54,391 nucleotides of DNA from Spongiactinospora rosea. Lineage in GTDB: Bacteria; Actinomycetota; Actinomycetes; Streptosporangiales; Streptosporangiaceae. Of the stretch, positions 41,704 through 49,547 are shown piece by piece. The notes under the pieces were generated by a model. The model had not been told where the DNA came from. It did no database searches and was given only the letters and a program-made list of their open reading frames with translations. Made by a program: the position numbers and the translations under genes. Where the stretch lies: contig NZ_QMEY01000039.1 in assembly GCF_003315795.1 (NCBI RefSeq), forward strand, positions 1-54,391, written 5' to 3'. Each line of letters opens with the position of its first letter. Position 1 is the stretch's first letter.

Positions 41704-42876
41704 TTATGCCCGGGTCGCGATCGCCCGCCGGACGGCGGCCAGAAGGCCGGCGGCGCGGCGGTCAGGCACGCCCTCCTGGATGTGGTTCATGACGTATCCG
41801 AAGGCCAGCCCCGTCGCCGGGTCGGCGAAACCGAGCGACCCGCCGTACCCCCCGAACCCGAAAGCGGCCGGGCCGTGCCAGAACAGGCCGGGCATCGGCA
41901 GGCCGAAACCGGTGGCGATGCGGACAGGCGTGCGCAGGATCTCGTCCTTGCCGCTCGCCTGGAGGGCCGTCGCCGCCGCCAGCGTCCCGGGGGTGAGGAC
42001 GCGGTGCCCGTCCACCTCGCCGATCAGCGCGGCGTAGTAGCGGGCCAGGGCGCGGGCGGTGCAGATGCCGTTGGTGGCGGGGAACTCGGCCCGCTGTTCG
42101 GCGGGGTCGTCGTGGTTCAGCATGGGCGTGACCACGGACATGGCCCGCAGGCTCAGCGACGCCGGATCGGTGAAGGCCGCGATCATCTCGCGGGCGGACT
42201 CCGGGACGGAGTCCAGGCCGGTTCCAAGAGGGGTGGGCGGCGGCACGACGATCCGGGCGACCCGGTCCTGTTCCGATTGGGGCAGCCCGATCCACAGGTC
42301 CAGGCCGAGCGGTGCGGCGATCTCCTCGGCGAGGAACCTGCCGATACTGCGCCCGCTCACCCGGCGCACGACCTCGCCGACGAGCCAGCCGTACGTGTGC
42401 GCGTGGTACCCGTGCGCGGTGCCCGGCTCCCAGACCGGACGCTGCGCGGCCAGCGCGGTCACCATCGGTTCCCAGGCCATGGCCTGGGCCGGGGTGATCG
42501 GCCGGTCGATCACCGGCAGCCCCGCCTGGTGGGTGAGCAGCCAGCGGACCGGGACGCGTCCCTTGCCGTTCGCCGCGAACTCCGGCCAGTACTCCGCCAC
42601 CGGCGCGTCGAGATCGAGTTCGCCGCGCTGGGCCAGCAGGTGCGCGCACCCCGCCGTGACCCCCTTGGTGGTGGAGAACACGACCGCGAGGGTGTCGCGC
42701 TCCCAGCGGCGCCCGGTACCGGGATCGGCCACGCCGCCCCACAGGTCCACCACCTTCTCGCCGTGCAGGTAGACGCCGACGGCGGCGCCGATCTCCTGTC
42801 CGCCGGCCAGGTTGGCCGCGAACGCCTCCCGCACTCCTTCGAATCCCGGTGCGGTCTCCCCGCCGATTTCGGGCAT
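41704..42876 (-). CDS. Beta-lactamase-fold serine hydrolase (EstB-like)
   Basis: A 390-aa class C beta-lactamase family enzyme. The catalytic SxxK is STTK in VVFSTTKGVTAG (about 68-71). The YxN position is occupied by the GYHAHTYGWLVGEVV block, and FGGYGGSLGFADP near the C-terminus corresponds to the HxG/KTG region. Such proteins are mostly esterases or peptidases, not resistance enzymes, and this one lacks a signal peptide. AAGG lies eleven bases before the ATG, a loose fit. Confidence 0.9.
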   Translation of the reverse strand: MPEIGGETAPGFEGVREAFAANLAGGQEIGAAVGVYLHGEKVVDLWGGVADPGTGRRWERDTLAVVFSTTKGVTAGCAHLLAQRGELDLDAPVAEYWPEFAANGKGRVPVRWLLTHQAGLPVIDRPITPAQAMAWEPMVTALAAQRPVWEPGTAHGYHAHTYGWLVGEVVRRVSGRSIGRFLAEEIAAPLGLDLWIGLPQSEQDRVARIVVPPPTPLGTGLDSVPESAREMIAAFTDPASLSLRAMSVVTPMLNHDDPAEQRAEFPATNGICTARALARYYAALIGEVDGHRVLTPGTLAAATALQASGKDEILRTPVRIATGFGLPMPGLFWHGPAAFGFGGYGGSLGFADPATGLAFGYVMNHIQEGVPDRRAAGLLAAVRRAIATRA

Positions 42877-42912
42877 GCGTCATCGCCTTAGGTTCAGGTG
42901 TTGCAAGATCGG

Positions 42913-43290
42913 TCAGTTGCGCCAGTGGTCGACGAGCCAGCCGCAGATCTCCGGCTCGGTCATCTCCGGGAACTCCTCGGTGAACGTCACCAGCGCGCGG
43001 ATCGCCTCATCGCGCTCCAGGCCGCGTTCGGCCGCCGCCCGCAGGTACTCCTGGCGCGCGGCGGGGGGCCGGCCGCCGCCCGTACCGCGTCCTGGCAGGC
43101 CGTTGCGCCACTGGACGATCTCGTCGAGCCGCGCCGGCCGCCAGCCGGGGGCCCCGTCCACCTCGACGTCGGGGGTGGGGAACGGGTGGCTGGAATCGCC
43201 CGGATAGCGCGAGCGCCACTTGTGCACCGCGTGCCGGCTCACCCCGAGCGCGTCGGCGATGCCGAGCACGCCAAGGTAGGACTCGGTCAT
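42913..43290 (-). CDS. AlpA/MerR-like HTH protein
   Basis: A 125-aa protein. LGVLGIADALGVSRHAVHKWRSRYP is an N-terminal helix-turn-helix of the excisionase/AlpA type. It is followed by FPTPDVEVDGAPGWRPARLDEIVQWRNGLPGRG, the usual wing of these phage- or TA-associated regulators. The C-terminal third is acidic and helical. Its role is unknown; its promoter carries GTTGA/TCAAC half-sites like those near the HTH gene at 10297. Confidence 0.75.
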   Translation of the reverse strand: MTESYLGVLGIADALGVSRHAVHKWRSRYPGDSSHPFPTPDVEVDGAPGWRPARLDEIVQWRNGLPGRGTGGGRPPAARQEYLRAAAERGLERDEAIRALVTFTEEFPEMTEPEICGWLVDHWRN

Positions 43291-43326
43291 GGCACACCTG
43301 TTCTTCCGTCGTCTTCGGTAGAGACG

Positions 43327-43356
43327 ATGTTAGTTGGCAGTTGAGAACATCGTCAA
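43327..43356 (-). promoter_or_regulatory. Promoter of the AlpA-like HTH gene
   Basis: On the minus strand TTGACG and TAACAT are 18 bases apart, 37 bases before the ATG. GTTGA...TCAAC arms, eight bases apart (43339-43357), overlap the -35 and may be an autoregulatory operator. Confidence 0.55.
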
Positions 43357-43516
43357 CAATGTGGACAACGTTGCCTGAGGGGCCGCGCGGAGAGGTCGCT
43401 CGAAGGTGCTGCCATAGCCGCCGGTTATGGGGCGATCGTGGGGTAGGCGGTGCCGCCGCCCGGTGTCATCGTGAGTGCGTCCGTACGCACATTCGGCGCC
43501 AACGGAGGTACCTCAC

Positions 43517-43885
43517 ATGCGAGTTCTCCGCAATGTGGCCACGATCGCGGCCTTGGTACTCGGCCTTGGCCTCACCACCACGACCGCCGACGCGGCGACG
43601 CCCGCCCGCACCGCCGCGCACCCTGGAATCTGGCTCACCCCCACCTCGGGCACCGTCTCACCGGGCGGCTCGACCAAGACGACCCTGCACTCCGACGAGC
43701 CGGTGGGCCTCCTCACCGTCTCCGGCGCCCCGCCCGGGGTGACGATGGGCCTGTCCAACCCCGACCCCATCTACGTCGTGTTCTACGTCTCGCCCTCGGC
43801 CGCTGCGGGCCTGTACGTGATCACCTTCAGCGCGAACGGCTCCTCCGCCAAGTACCGTCTGATCATCACCACCGGCGACGACTGA
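43517..43885 (+). CDS. Small secreted Ig-like protein
   Basis: A 122-aa protein with ACGGAGG eight bases before the ATG. Signal peptide MRVLRNVATIAALVLGLGL..., cleavage near ADA-A (26). The mature part is one beta-sandwich domain (GIWLTPTSGTVSPGGSTKTTLHSDEPVGLLTVSGAPPGVTMGLS), similar in style to bacterial Ig/BACON-like domains. It has no Cys and no anchor. The function is unknown. Confidence 0.7.
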   Translation: MRVLRNVATIAALVLGLGLTTTTADAATPARTAAHPGIWLTPTSGTVSPGGSTKTTLHSDEPVGLLTVSGAPPGVTMGLSNPDPIYVVFYVSPSAAAGLYVITFSANGSSAKYRLIITTGDD

Positions 43886-43941
43886 TCCGCTCAGTAGCAT
43901 GGTGGCGCTTCCCCCCGGCCACCGACAGAACGGACCAGCCC

Positions 43942-44730
43942 GTGACCGAGGCCCCCGACGACGGCCACCAGGCGAGCGCGGCGCGCATCTACAACGCGTT
44001 ACTCGGCGGCGACATCAACTTCGCCGCCGATCGCGCCGCCGCCGCGCTACTGGAGTCCAAGTACCCCACCGTCCGTCAGGCGGCGGTCGCGAACCGCGCG
44101 TTCGGGCTGCGCGCCGTACGGCATGCGGCGGAGGCCGGGATCGACCAGTTCCTGGACCTCGGGTGCGGGCTGCCGCTGACCCCCAACACGCACGAGGTCG
44201 CCCGCCGCTCCCGGCCCGCCGCCCGCGTCGTCTACGTCGACAACGACCCGCACGTCATCGCGCACGGCGAGGAGGCGCTGCGCGGCGAGGGGCTGGCCAC
44301 CGTACCCGGCGACCTGCGCGACCCGGCCGCCGTACTCGCCCACCCACAGGTCCGCGACCTGCTGGACTTCGGCCGCCCGGTGGCGATCCTGGCCGTGGCG
44401 GTGCTGCACTTCATCGACCGGGCCGACGACCCCTCGCGGATCGTCGCGACCCTGCGCGACGCGTGCGCCCCCGGCTCGTGGTTCGTACTGACGCACGCCT
44501 GCACCGACACCATGCCCGCCGGCGAGGTCACCACCGGCACGTCCGTCTACCGGCGGACCGCCACCCCCGTCACCGCCCGCACCCGGCAGGAGATCGAGAA
44601 GCTGTTCACCGGCTTCGAGCCGCTGCCGCCCGGCCTGGTCAGCCCCGCCCTCTGGCGTCCCGACCCCGGCGCGGCCGACGGCCCGGCACCTGTCGAATCC
44701 CTGGCCGGAGCCGGGGTGCTCGCCCGCTGA
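43942..44730 (+). CDS. DUF574 SAM-dependent methyltransferase
   Basis: A 262-aa protein, the normal length of this actinobacterial family. Hallmarks are SAARIYNALLGGDINFAADRAAA at the start, the SAM-binding FLDLGCGLPLTPNTHEVA, and VVYVDNDPHVIAHGEEAL. Further along come VAILAVAVLHFI and the C-terminal LPPGLVSPALWRP. The GTG start is chosen because the conserved N-terminus begins there. Substrates of the family are unknown; many genomes carry dozens of copies. Confidence 0.92.
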   Translation: MTEAPDDGHQASAARIYNALLGGDINFAADRAAAALLESKYPTVRQAAVANRAFGLRAVRHAAEAGIDQFLDLGCGLPLTPNTHEVARRSRPAARVVYVDNDPHVIAHGEEALRGEGLATVPGDLRDPAAVLAHPQVRDLLDFGRPVAILAVAVLHFIDRADDPSRIVATLRDACAPGSWFVLTHACTDTMPAGEVTTGTSVYRRTATPVTARTRQEIEKLFTGFEPLPPGLVSPALWRPDPGAADGPAPVESLAGAGVLAR

Positions 44731-44737
44731 CCGCCGG

Positions 44738-45358
44738 TCAGGCCCGCAGGGCTTCCAGCATGCGGGTCAGGGCGGCCGTGGTGTCGGCGAGGTCGCGGGG
44801 GCGGTCGCCTGGTTCGCGGGGGCGGTCCTGTGGCCCGCCGGGGCGGGCGAGCCACAGGACGGCCTCGTTCATCGCGCCGGACAGCAGGTGAGTGAGCGGT
44901 TCGACGCGCCGGAAGGCGATGGTCCCGTCGTCGATGAGCGCTTGCAGGACCTCGCCCAGGTGCCGCGCGGAGGCCGCCTCGTCCATCGCCCGCCACTCGC
45001 TCCACCCCAGTACGGCCGGGCCGTCCACCAGCATGATCTGCTGGACCTCCGGATCTGAACCGGCGGCCAGGAAGGCCCGGCAGCCCGCCGTCAACTGCTC
45101 CCACGGGTCGTCGTGCCGCTCTGCCTCCGCCGCGACCCGCGCGGCCACCTCCTGCTGCACCTGTTCCAGGACGGCGCGGAACAGCCCCGCCTTGCCGTCG
45201 AAGTGGTGGTAGAGCGCGCCCTTGGTCACCCCGGCGGCGGTGACGATCTCGGCCAGCCCGACCGCGCCGTACCCGCGTCCGGCGAACAGCCGCCTGGCCT
45301 CGGTGACCAGCGTGCGGATCGTCTGCTCACGCTGGTGCGCCCGGCTCGTGGGTCCCAT
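44738..45358 (-). CDS. TetR-family regulator
   Basis: A 206-aa protein. REQTIRTLVTEARRLFAGRGYGAVGLAEIVTAAGVTKGALYHHFDGKAGLFRAVL is the TetR DNA-binding domain. The C-terminal domain belongs to the type that usually pairs with ACATACC-N3-GGTATGT sites, which occur twice in the adjacent intergenic region. The ATG at 45358 follows AGGGACGG; an ATG eight codons upstream lies inside the operator. It probably represses itself and the divergent VOC gene. Confidence 0.92.
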   Translation of the reverse strand: MGPTSRAHQREQTIRTLVTEARRLFAGRGYGAVGLAEIVTAAGVTKGALYHHFDGKAGLFRAVLEQVQQEVAARVAAEAERHDDPWEQLTAGCRAFLAAGSDPEVQQIMLVDGPAVLGWSEWRAMDEAASARHLGEVLQALIDDGTIAFRRVEPLTHLLSGAMNEAVLWLARPGGPQDRPREPGDRPRDLADTTAALTRMLEALRA

Positions 45359-45375
45359 GATCGTGCCGTCCCTGG

Positions 45376-45427
45376 TTGACATACCGCTGGTATGTTCCTA
45401 CGGTAGCGTGACATACCGATGGTATGT
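45376..45427 (+). promoter_or_regulatory. VOC promoter with two identical TetR operators
   Basis: TTGACA (45376-45381) and TACGGT (45399-45404) are exactly 17 bases apart. Two perfect operators, ACATACC-N3-GGTATGT, lie at 45379-45395 (between the promoter boxes) and 45411-45427 (over the start site). Their centres are 32 bp apart, three helix turns, which favours cooperative binding on one face. This is the clearest regulatory site in the window. Confidence 0.88.
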
Positions 45428-45451
45428 GAACTATCGACAGGGGGACGAACC

Positions 45452-45862
45452 ATGCGACTGACCGGCTTCTATCCGGTGATCTGCACGAGCGCCATCGCGG
45501 AGTCACGCGACTTCTACACGGGCCTGTTCGGCTTCGAGCCGATCTTCGAGGCGGACTGGTACGTGAGCCTGCGCCGCCCCGGCGACCCCGCCTACGAACT
45601 GGCGCTTCTCGACCACACCCACCCCACGATCCCCGAGGAGTACCGGCGGCCGGTGCAGGGCCTGCTGCTGAACTTCGAGGTCGCCGACGTGGACGCCGAA
45701 TGGGAGCGCCTGGTCGCCGACGCGGGCCTGATACCGAAACTGCCGCTGCGCAGTGAGGACTTCGGCCAGCGGCATTTCATCGTCGCCGCCCCTGACGGAG
45801 TGCTCATCGACGTCATCACGCCGATCCCGCCCTCGCCCGAATTCGCGGCGCAGTACGCCTGA
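45452..45862 (+). CDS. VOC-family (glyoxalase/bleomycin-resistance fold) protein
   Basis: A 136-aa vicinal-oxygen-chelate protein. FYPVICTSAIAESRDFYTGLFGFEPIFEADWYVSLRRP is the first beta-alpha-beta unit; GLLLNFEVADVDAEWERLVADAG and HFIVAAPDGVLIDVITPI form the second. GGGGGACG precedes the ATG. It may be an enzyme or a binding protein for a toxic compound sensed by the divergent TetR. The substrate is unknown. Confidence 0.92.
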   Translation: MRLTGFYPVICTSAIAESRDFYTGLFGFEPIFEADWYVSLRRPGDPAYELALLDHTHPTIPEEYRRPVQGLLLNFEVADVDAEWERLVADAGLIPKLPLRSEDFGQRHFIVAAPDGVLIDVITPIPPSPEFAAQYA

Positions 45863-45868
45863 CCGTCA

Positions 45869-45934
45869 GGTCGCCTTCAGGTCGTCTCCGGGTCGTCTCC
45901 GGGTCGTCTTCAGGTCGTCTTCAGGTCGTCTTCA
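45869..45934. repeat. 11-bp tandem repeat (6 copies) at the 3' end of a P450 gene
   Basis: The unit GGTCGTCTTCA (variants GGTCGTCTCCG, GGTCGCCTTCA) is repeated six times. The last copy contains the P450 stop codon on the minus strand, so unit-number change would alter only the untranslated region. Confidence 0.92.
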
Positions 45935-47146
45935 GCGGGGGCGAAGGCGAACCGGCAGCCGTACCGGGCCCCGGACCGTCAGGCTCGATTTCCACTCCAC
46001 TTCCTCCGGACGGACGGCGAGCGCCATTTCGGGAAACGCGCGGATCAGCCCGCCGATGGCGATCCGCCCTTCCAGCCGGGCCAGGGAAGCGCCGACGCAG
46101 TAATGGACGCCGTGCCCGAAACTCAGGTGAGCATTGTCGGCGCGCTGAAGGTCGAGCCGGTCGGGGTCCGCGAACGCCTCCGGGTCACGATTGGCGGCGG
46201 CCAGGGCGACGAGCACGGGTTGCCCCGCGGGAATCACGGTATCGGCGATCTGGACCGGCTCCAGCGTGAACCGCCAGGTGGAGAACTCGGTGGCGCTGTC
46301 ATAACGCAGCAGTTCCTCAATGGCGGACGTAAGGAGGTCGGGCCGGTCGCGCAGCAGCGACCGCTGGCCGGGGTCCGCCATGAGCGCGAGCATTCCGTTG
46401 CCGACCAGGTTGATCGTGGTCTCGTACCCGGCCACGAGCAGCAGGAAGATCATCGGAACGACCTCGTCCAGGCTCAGCTCGCCGTCCGGGTCGGCCAACG
46501 TGCTGATCACGTCGTCCCCGGGCGCCGCGGCCTTCTCCGCGACGATGCCGGTGATGTACTCAAGCAGGTTGCCCATCGCCGCGGCGCGCGCCGCACCACC
46601 GGTCCCCCGGGAGAGCACGACATCATCACACCACCGCCCGAAGTCCGCGCGATGCGCGGCCGGAATGCCGAGGATTTCGCAGATCACCGTGGCCTGCATG
46701 GGGGCGGCGAAACTCTCGATCAGGTCGGCTTCGTCGGTGGTGGCCAGCCGCTGTAGCAGCGTTTCCACCGTTTCCTCGATGACGCCGCCGAGTTTCGCCG
46801 CCAGCCTGCGCCGGTGGAAGAACCCGGAAACGACGGACCGTAGGCGAGTGTGCTCGGGCGGATCGAACGTCAGAAGATGCGCCCCCAACCCCGAACGATC
46901 CTCAAGCGGCTTGCCCCGCCCGGCCTCCTGCCAGTCGGCGGGCGCACGGCCGGGGTCCTTGCTGAAACGGGGATCGGAAAGCACCAGCCGGGCATCGGCG
47001 TAGCGGGTGATGAGCCAGGCGTAGAGGCCGTTCTTTAGCCGCACGAAATGCGCGGGCCGCGAACGGCGCAACTCGGCGTAGAAACCATAGGGGTCCGCCA
47101 CGAACTCGGGCCCGGCAGGCAACGACTCCCCAAAGTCAGGGCCCAC
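45932..47146 (-). CDS. Cytochrome P450
   Basis: A 404-aa P450. The I-helix is LLLVAGYETTINL, the ExxR motif is EELLR and the haem loop is FGHGVHYCVGASLARLEG. The GTG at 47146 is preferred because AGGAGG lies eight bases upstream and the length is normal. The frame stays open for another 375 bases through a 30-bp tandem repeat, so a longer form with a decapeptide-repeat tail is possible. No redox partner is adjacent. Substrate unknown. Confidence 0.92.
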   Translation of the reverse strand: MGPDFGESLPAGPEFVADPYGFYAELRRSRPAHFVRLKNGLYAWLITRYADARLVLSDPRFSKDPGRAPADWQEAGRGKPLEDRSGLGAHLLTFDPPEHTRLRSVVSGFFHRRRLAAKLGGVIEETVETLLQRLATTDEADLIESFAAPMQATVICEILGIPAAHRADFGRWCDDVVLSRGTGGAARAAAMGNLLEYITGIVAEKAAAPGDDVISTLADPDGELSLDEVVPMIFLLLVAGYETTINLVGNGMLALMADPGQRSLLRDRPDLLTSAIEELLRYDSATEFSTWRFTLEPVQIADTVIPAGQPVLVALAAANRDPEAFADPDRLDLQRADNAHLSFGHGVHYCVGASLARLEGRIAIGGLIRAFPEMALAVRPEEVEWKSSLTVRGPVRLPVRLRPR

Positions 47147-47153
47147 GGCCGAC

Positions 47154-47393
47154 ACCTCCTCCGCACTGGCATTCACCCGCACGACCTCACCAGAACCGGG
47201 ACTCACCGGCACATCCTCGGCAGAACCAAGGCCCACGGACAGCCCCTCGCCAGATCCAGTACCCGGAGACAAGATCCCACCAGGACCAGGATTCGTGACC
47301 CGCACCCCGCGACGGCCGGGATTCGCCGCCCGCGCCTCGCCGGGGGCGGGATTCGTGGGCGGAACCTCGTCGGTGGACAACCCGTTCCCCCTC
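47154..47393. repeat. 30-bp degenerate tandem repeat (8 units) upstream of the P450
   Basis: Eight units of exactly 30 bases share an A(C/T)CTCGCCAG(A/G)AC pattern followed by CGGGATTC. The period is 30 throughout, although individual units differ at several places. On the P450 strand the array has no stop codon and would encode decapeptides rich in Val, Pro, Gly and Ser (such as VRVTNPGPGG). The P450's AGGAGG lies in the first unit. Confidence 0.85.
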
Positions 47394-47693
47394 GGCTCGG
47401 CGACATCCCTCTCGCCCTCATGTTCCCCCTCCACGCCGCCGCCACCCCACTGCCGACGCCGCCGCCCTGGCCCTCCCCTCCCCTGAACAGCCGGTGCCGG
47501 AACGGCGAGCGGCCACGACACCCGCGAAACGCCGGGCAGAGGGCGCGGGGGTGACCGCCTGCGGGGTTAGGTGGCCCTGCCGTACATCTTGGAGACCTGC
47601 CACTCGGCCACCCCGCCGCACATCGGGCAATGGAACCGTTTCGGGCGTTGGCGGCAACAACGGGTGACCTGACGCAGAGCCGAAAGGCGCACA
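47394..47693. other. Intergenic remainder before the sigma-factor relic
   Basis: No convincing gene. On the minus strand FHCPMCGGVAEWQV is encoded near 47600-47640 and resembles a zinc-ribbon tail, but no start with a ribosome binding site supports it. Confidence 0.4.
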
Positions 47694-48078
47694 ATGAGTG
47701 AGAGCGGCCGGGTGGAGGACGATGACGCGTCCCTCATCGAGCGGTCCCGGCGCGAGCCCGACGCGTTCGCGGAGATCTTCCGGCGGCATGCGCCCGACAT
47801 CGCCCGCTATGTCAGGCGCAGGCTCGGTAGCGACGCCGCCGACGACGTCGTCGGGGAGACCTTCCTGACGGCGTTCCGCCGGCGCGGCGGCTACGACCTG
47901 GCCCGGCCGAACGCGCGCCCGTGGCTGTACGGGATCGCCTCCAACCTGATCGGCCGGTACGTACGCACCGAGGTCCAGCAGCTGCGCATCCTCGAACGCA
48001 CCGGAACCGACCCCGTCACGGCCCCCTTCACCGAACGCAGCGACGAACGCGTGAGCGCCGCCGCCGCCCGCCGCCGCT
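47694..48078 (+). pseudogene. ECF sigma factor, region 2 only (3' end deleted)
   Basis: The ATG and first 128 codons encode a normal ECF sigma N-terminus (LIERSRREPDAFAEIFRRHAPDIARYVRRRL, DDVVGETFLTAFRRRGGYD, NARPWLYGIASNLIGRYVRTE). The match continues up to FTERSDERVSAAAARR. In intact homologues region 4 follows at once. Here the sequence instead joins the C-terminal half of another protein in a different frame. The DNA-binding region 4 is absent, so the product cannot work as a sigma factor. Confidence 0.85.
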
Positions 48079-48762
48079 GTCACCGGCCTCATCCTGGTCC
48101 AGGACCGCGCCGGCACCGCGACCTCCTACGCCAACGCCGCCATCGACATCCGGCTGAACGGCGACGAGTACGTGGTCACGATCAAGGACCCGTTCGCCGA
48201 CCACACCCAGTACTCCGAGGGCTTCAAGGCCCTGGGGCTCGAAGTCGGCCTGCAACTGATCCCCGTCTCCCCGAGCCGGGTGGGCGACATCGTCCGGTAC
48301 GGATTCTCCGGCACCACCGAGGCGGACAAACTGGGCGGCGGCCTGTCCCCCAAGGGCTGCACCCCCGGCACCCCCGGCACCCCCGGCTGCGCGCTGACCG
48401 TGACGGTCTCCAAGGGCTTCGGCGGCAAGGGGGTCGTCTACATCGGCCGTCCGGCGAGGCCCGGCGAGCGGTACGGGGCCCACGCGGCGGCCGAGGCGAA
48501 GGGCGAGATGCTGGAGGGCTACGACCCGATCGAGCGCACGGTGGGCGAGGTGGCCGCCGAGGCGCGGCGGCGGGGCCTGGCCGTGGAGTACCAGATCATC
48601 AGGCTCTCCGACCAGGGCGGCTTCTCAGCAGACCCCAACGACCGCGCGACGGACGTACGCGACCACTGGATCGTGTGGGCGGCGGAGTCGGCGCAGGAGG
48701 GGACGGTCCGGCTGCTGGTGTCGGAGCAGCGGATGGCGAAGAACCCGGTCTATGAGAACTGA
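48079..48762 (+). pseudogene. C-terminal half of the sigma factor's partner protein
   Basis: From VTGLILVQDRAGTATSYANAAIDIRLNGDEYVVTIKDPF to the TGA at 48762 this frame encodes about 227 residues. They resemble the extracellular part of the membrane protein usually encoded just after such sigma factors. The N-terminal cytoplasmic part and membrane helix are missing. The join at about 48070-48080 lies in a (GCC)n-like GC-rich run, which points to one deletion that removed sigma region 4 and the partner's N-terminus. Confidence 0.75.
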
Positions 48763-48770
48763 CGCCCCCC

Positions 48771-49445
48771 TCACCCGGCATCCGCCTCCGCGTCAATGAA
48801 CCAGACACCGTCCCGGAGGACGGTCTCACCGAAGACGAGCCGGAGCGGGGTCCGGAAGATCGGGCCGTCGATGACCACCGTGTGATATTCACCGTTCTCA
48901 CCGGCGATGTCCACGCCCGCATCCGTGAAAAGCCCGAGCATTTCCGCGTCGATGACCTTGCCGAGAATGCCGGGCGGCAGGAGTCCGTCCCGGACCGCGA
49001 CGACGGCCGCCCGGAATCCGCTGTCGAGGAGCTCGCGCATCAGGGCCGGGCGTTCGGTCCGCCACAGCGGCAGATGGGCCGTCGCGCCCGCCCGGGCACA
49101 TACGGAAAGCTCCCATTCCCGGTGGCTTTCCGTGTCGATGTCACCGAACACCCCACGGCCGATCCCGTCCGCCACCACACTCCGCACCTCGGCACAGAAC
49201 TTGTCCTCATAATCGTCCCAGGTGGTGGCGACGAACCGGATCGGCACGCCGATCGCCGCCGCCTGCCGGGCCAGTACGTCCCGGTGCAGACCGTGCGAAC
49301 GCGAACGCACCCCCTTTTCGGTCATCATCGTGATCAATGCCCCGGGAACGCCGCCCTGCCGTACCGCGCGGTGAATAGCCAGCGCGGAGTCCTTTCCGCC
49401 GCTCCACGAGCAGAAGAACGGCGAACCCGCGAGTTCCGGTCCCAT
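48771..49445 (-). CDS. DPH6-like (diphthine-ammonia ligase family) PP-loop ATPase
   Basis: A 224-aa N-type ATP pyrophosphatase. The PP-loop is SWSGGKDS (13-20) and the family motif GENGEYHTVVIDGPIF lies near the C-terminus, followed by PLRLVFGE. In archaea and eukaryotes DPH6 amidates diphthine on EF-2; bacteria lack diphthamide, so the bacterial family must have another substrate. GGGAGC precedes the ATG. It is divergent from a propeller-like protein gene. Confidence 0.9.
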   Translation of the reverse strand: MGPELAGSPFFCSWSGGKDSALAIHRAVRQGGVPGALITMMTEKGVRSRSHGLHRDVLARQAAAIGVPIRFVATTWDDYEDKFCAEVRSVVADGIGRGVFGDIDTESHREWELSVCARAGATAHLPLWRTERPALMRELLDSGFRAAVVAVRDGLLPPGILGKVIDAEMLGLFTDAGVDIAGENGEYHTVVIDGPIFRTPLRLVFGETVLRDGVWFIDAEADAG

Positions 49446-49547
49446 GAGATGCTCCCGGTTTCCAGGATTATCGTGAGTGCCGATCGGGCAGTAACCGGCT
49501 GCCCCGATTCTGTGTTGAGCGCCGAAGCCGAACGATGGGAAAAGACC

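Noticed and set aside
47567..47800. Possible minus-strand zinc-ribbon peptide (HCPMCGGVAEWQV)
   Set aside because: Attractive tail, but no start codon with a ribosome binding site and it overlaps the sigma-factor start; insufficient support.
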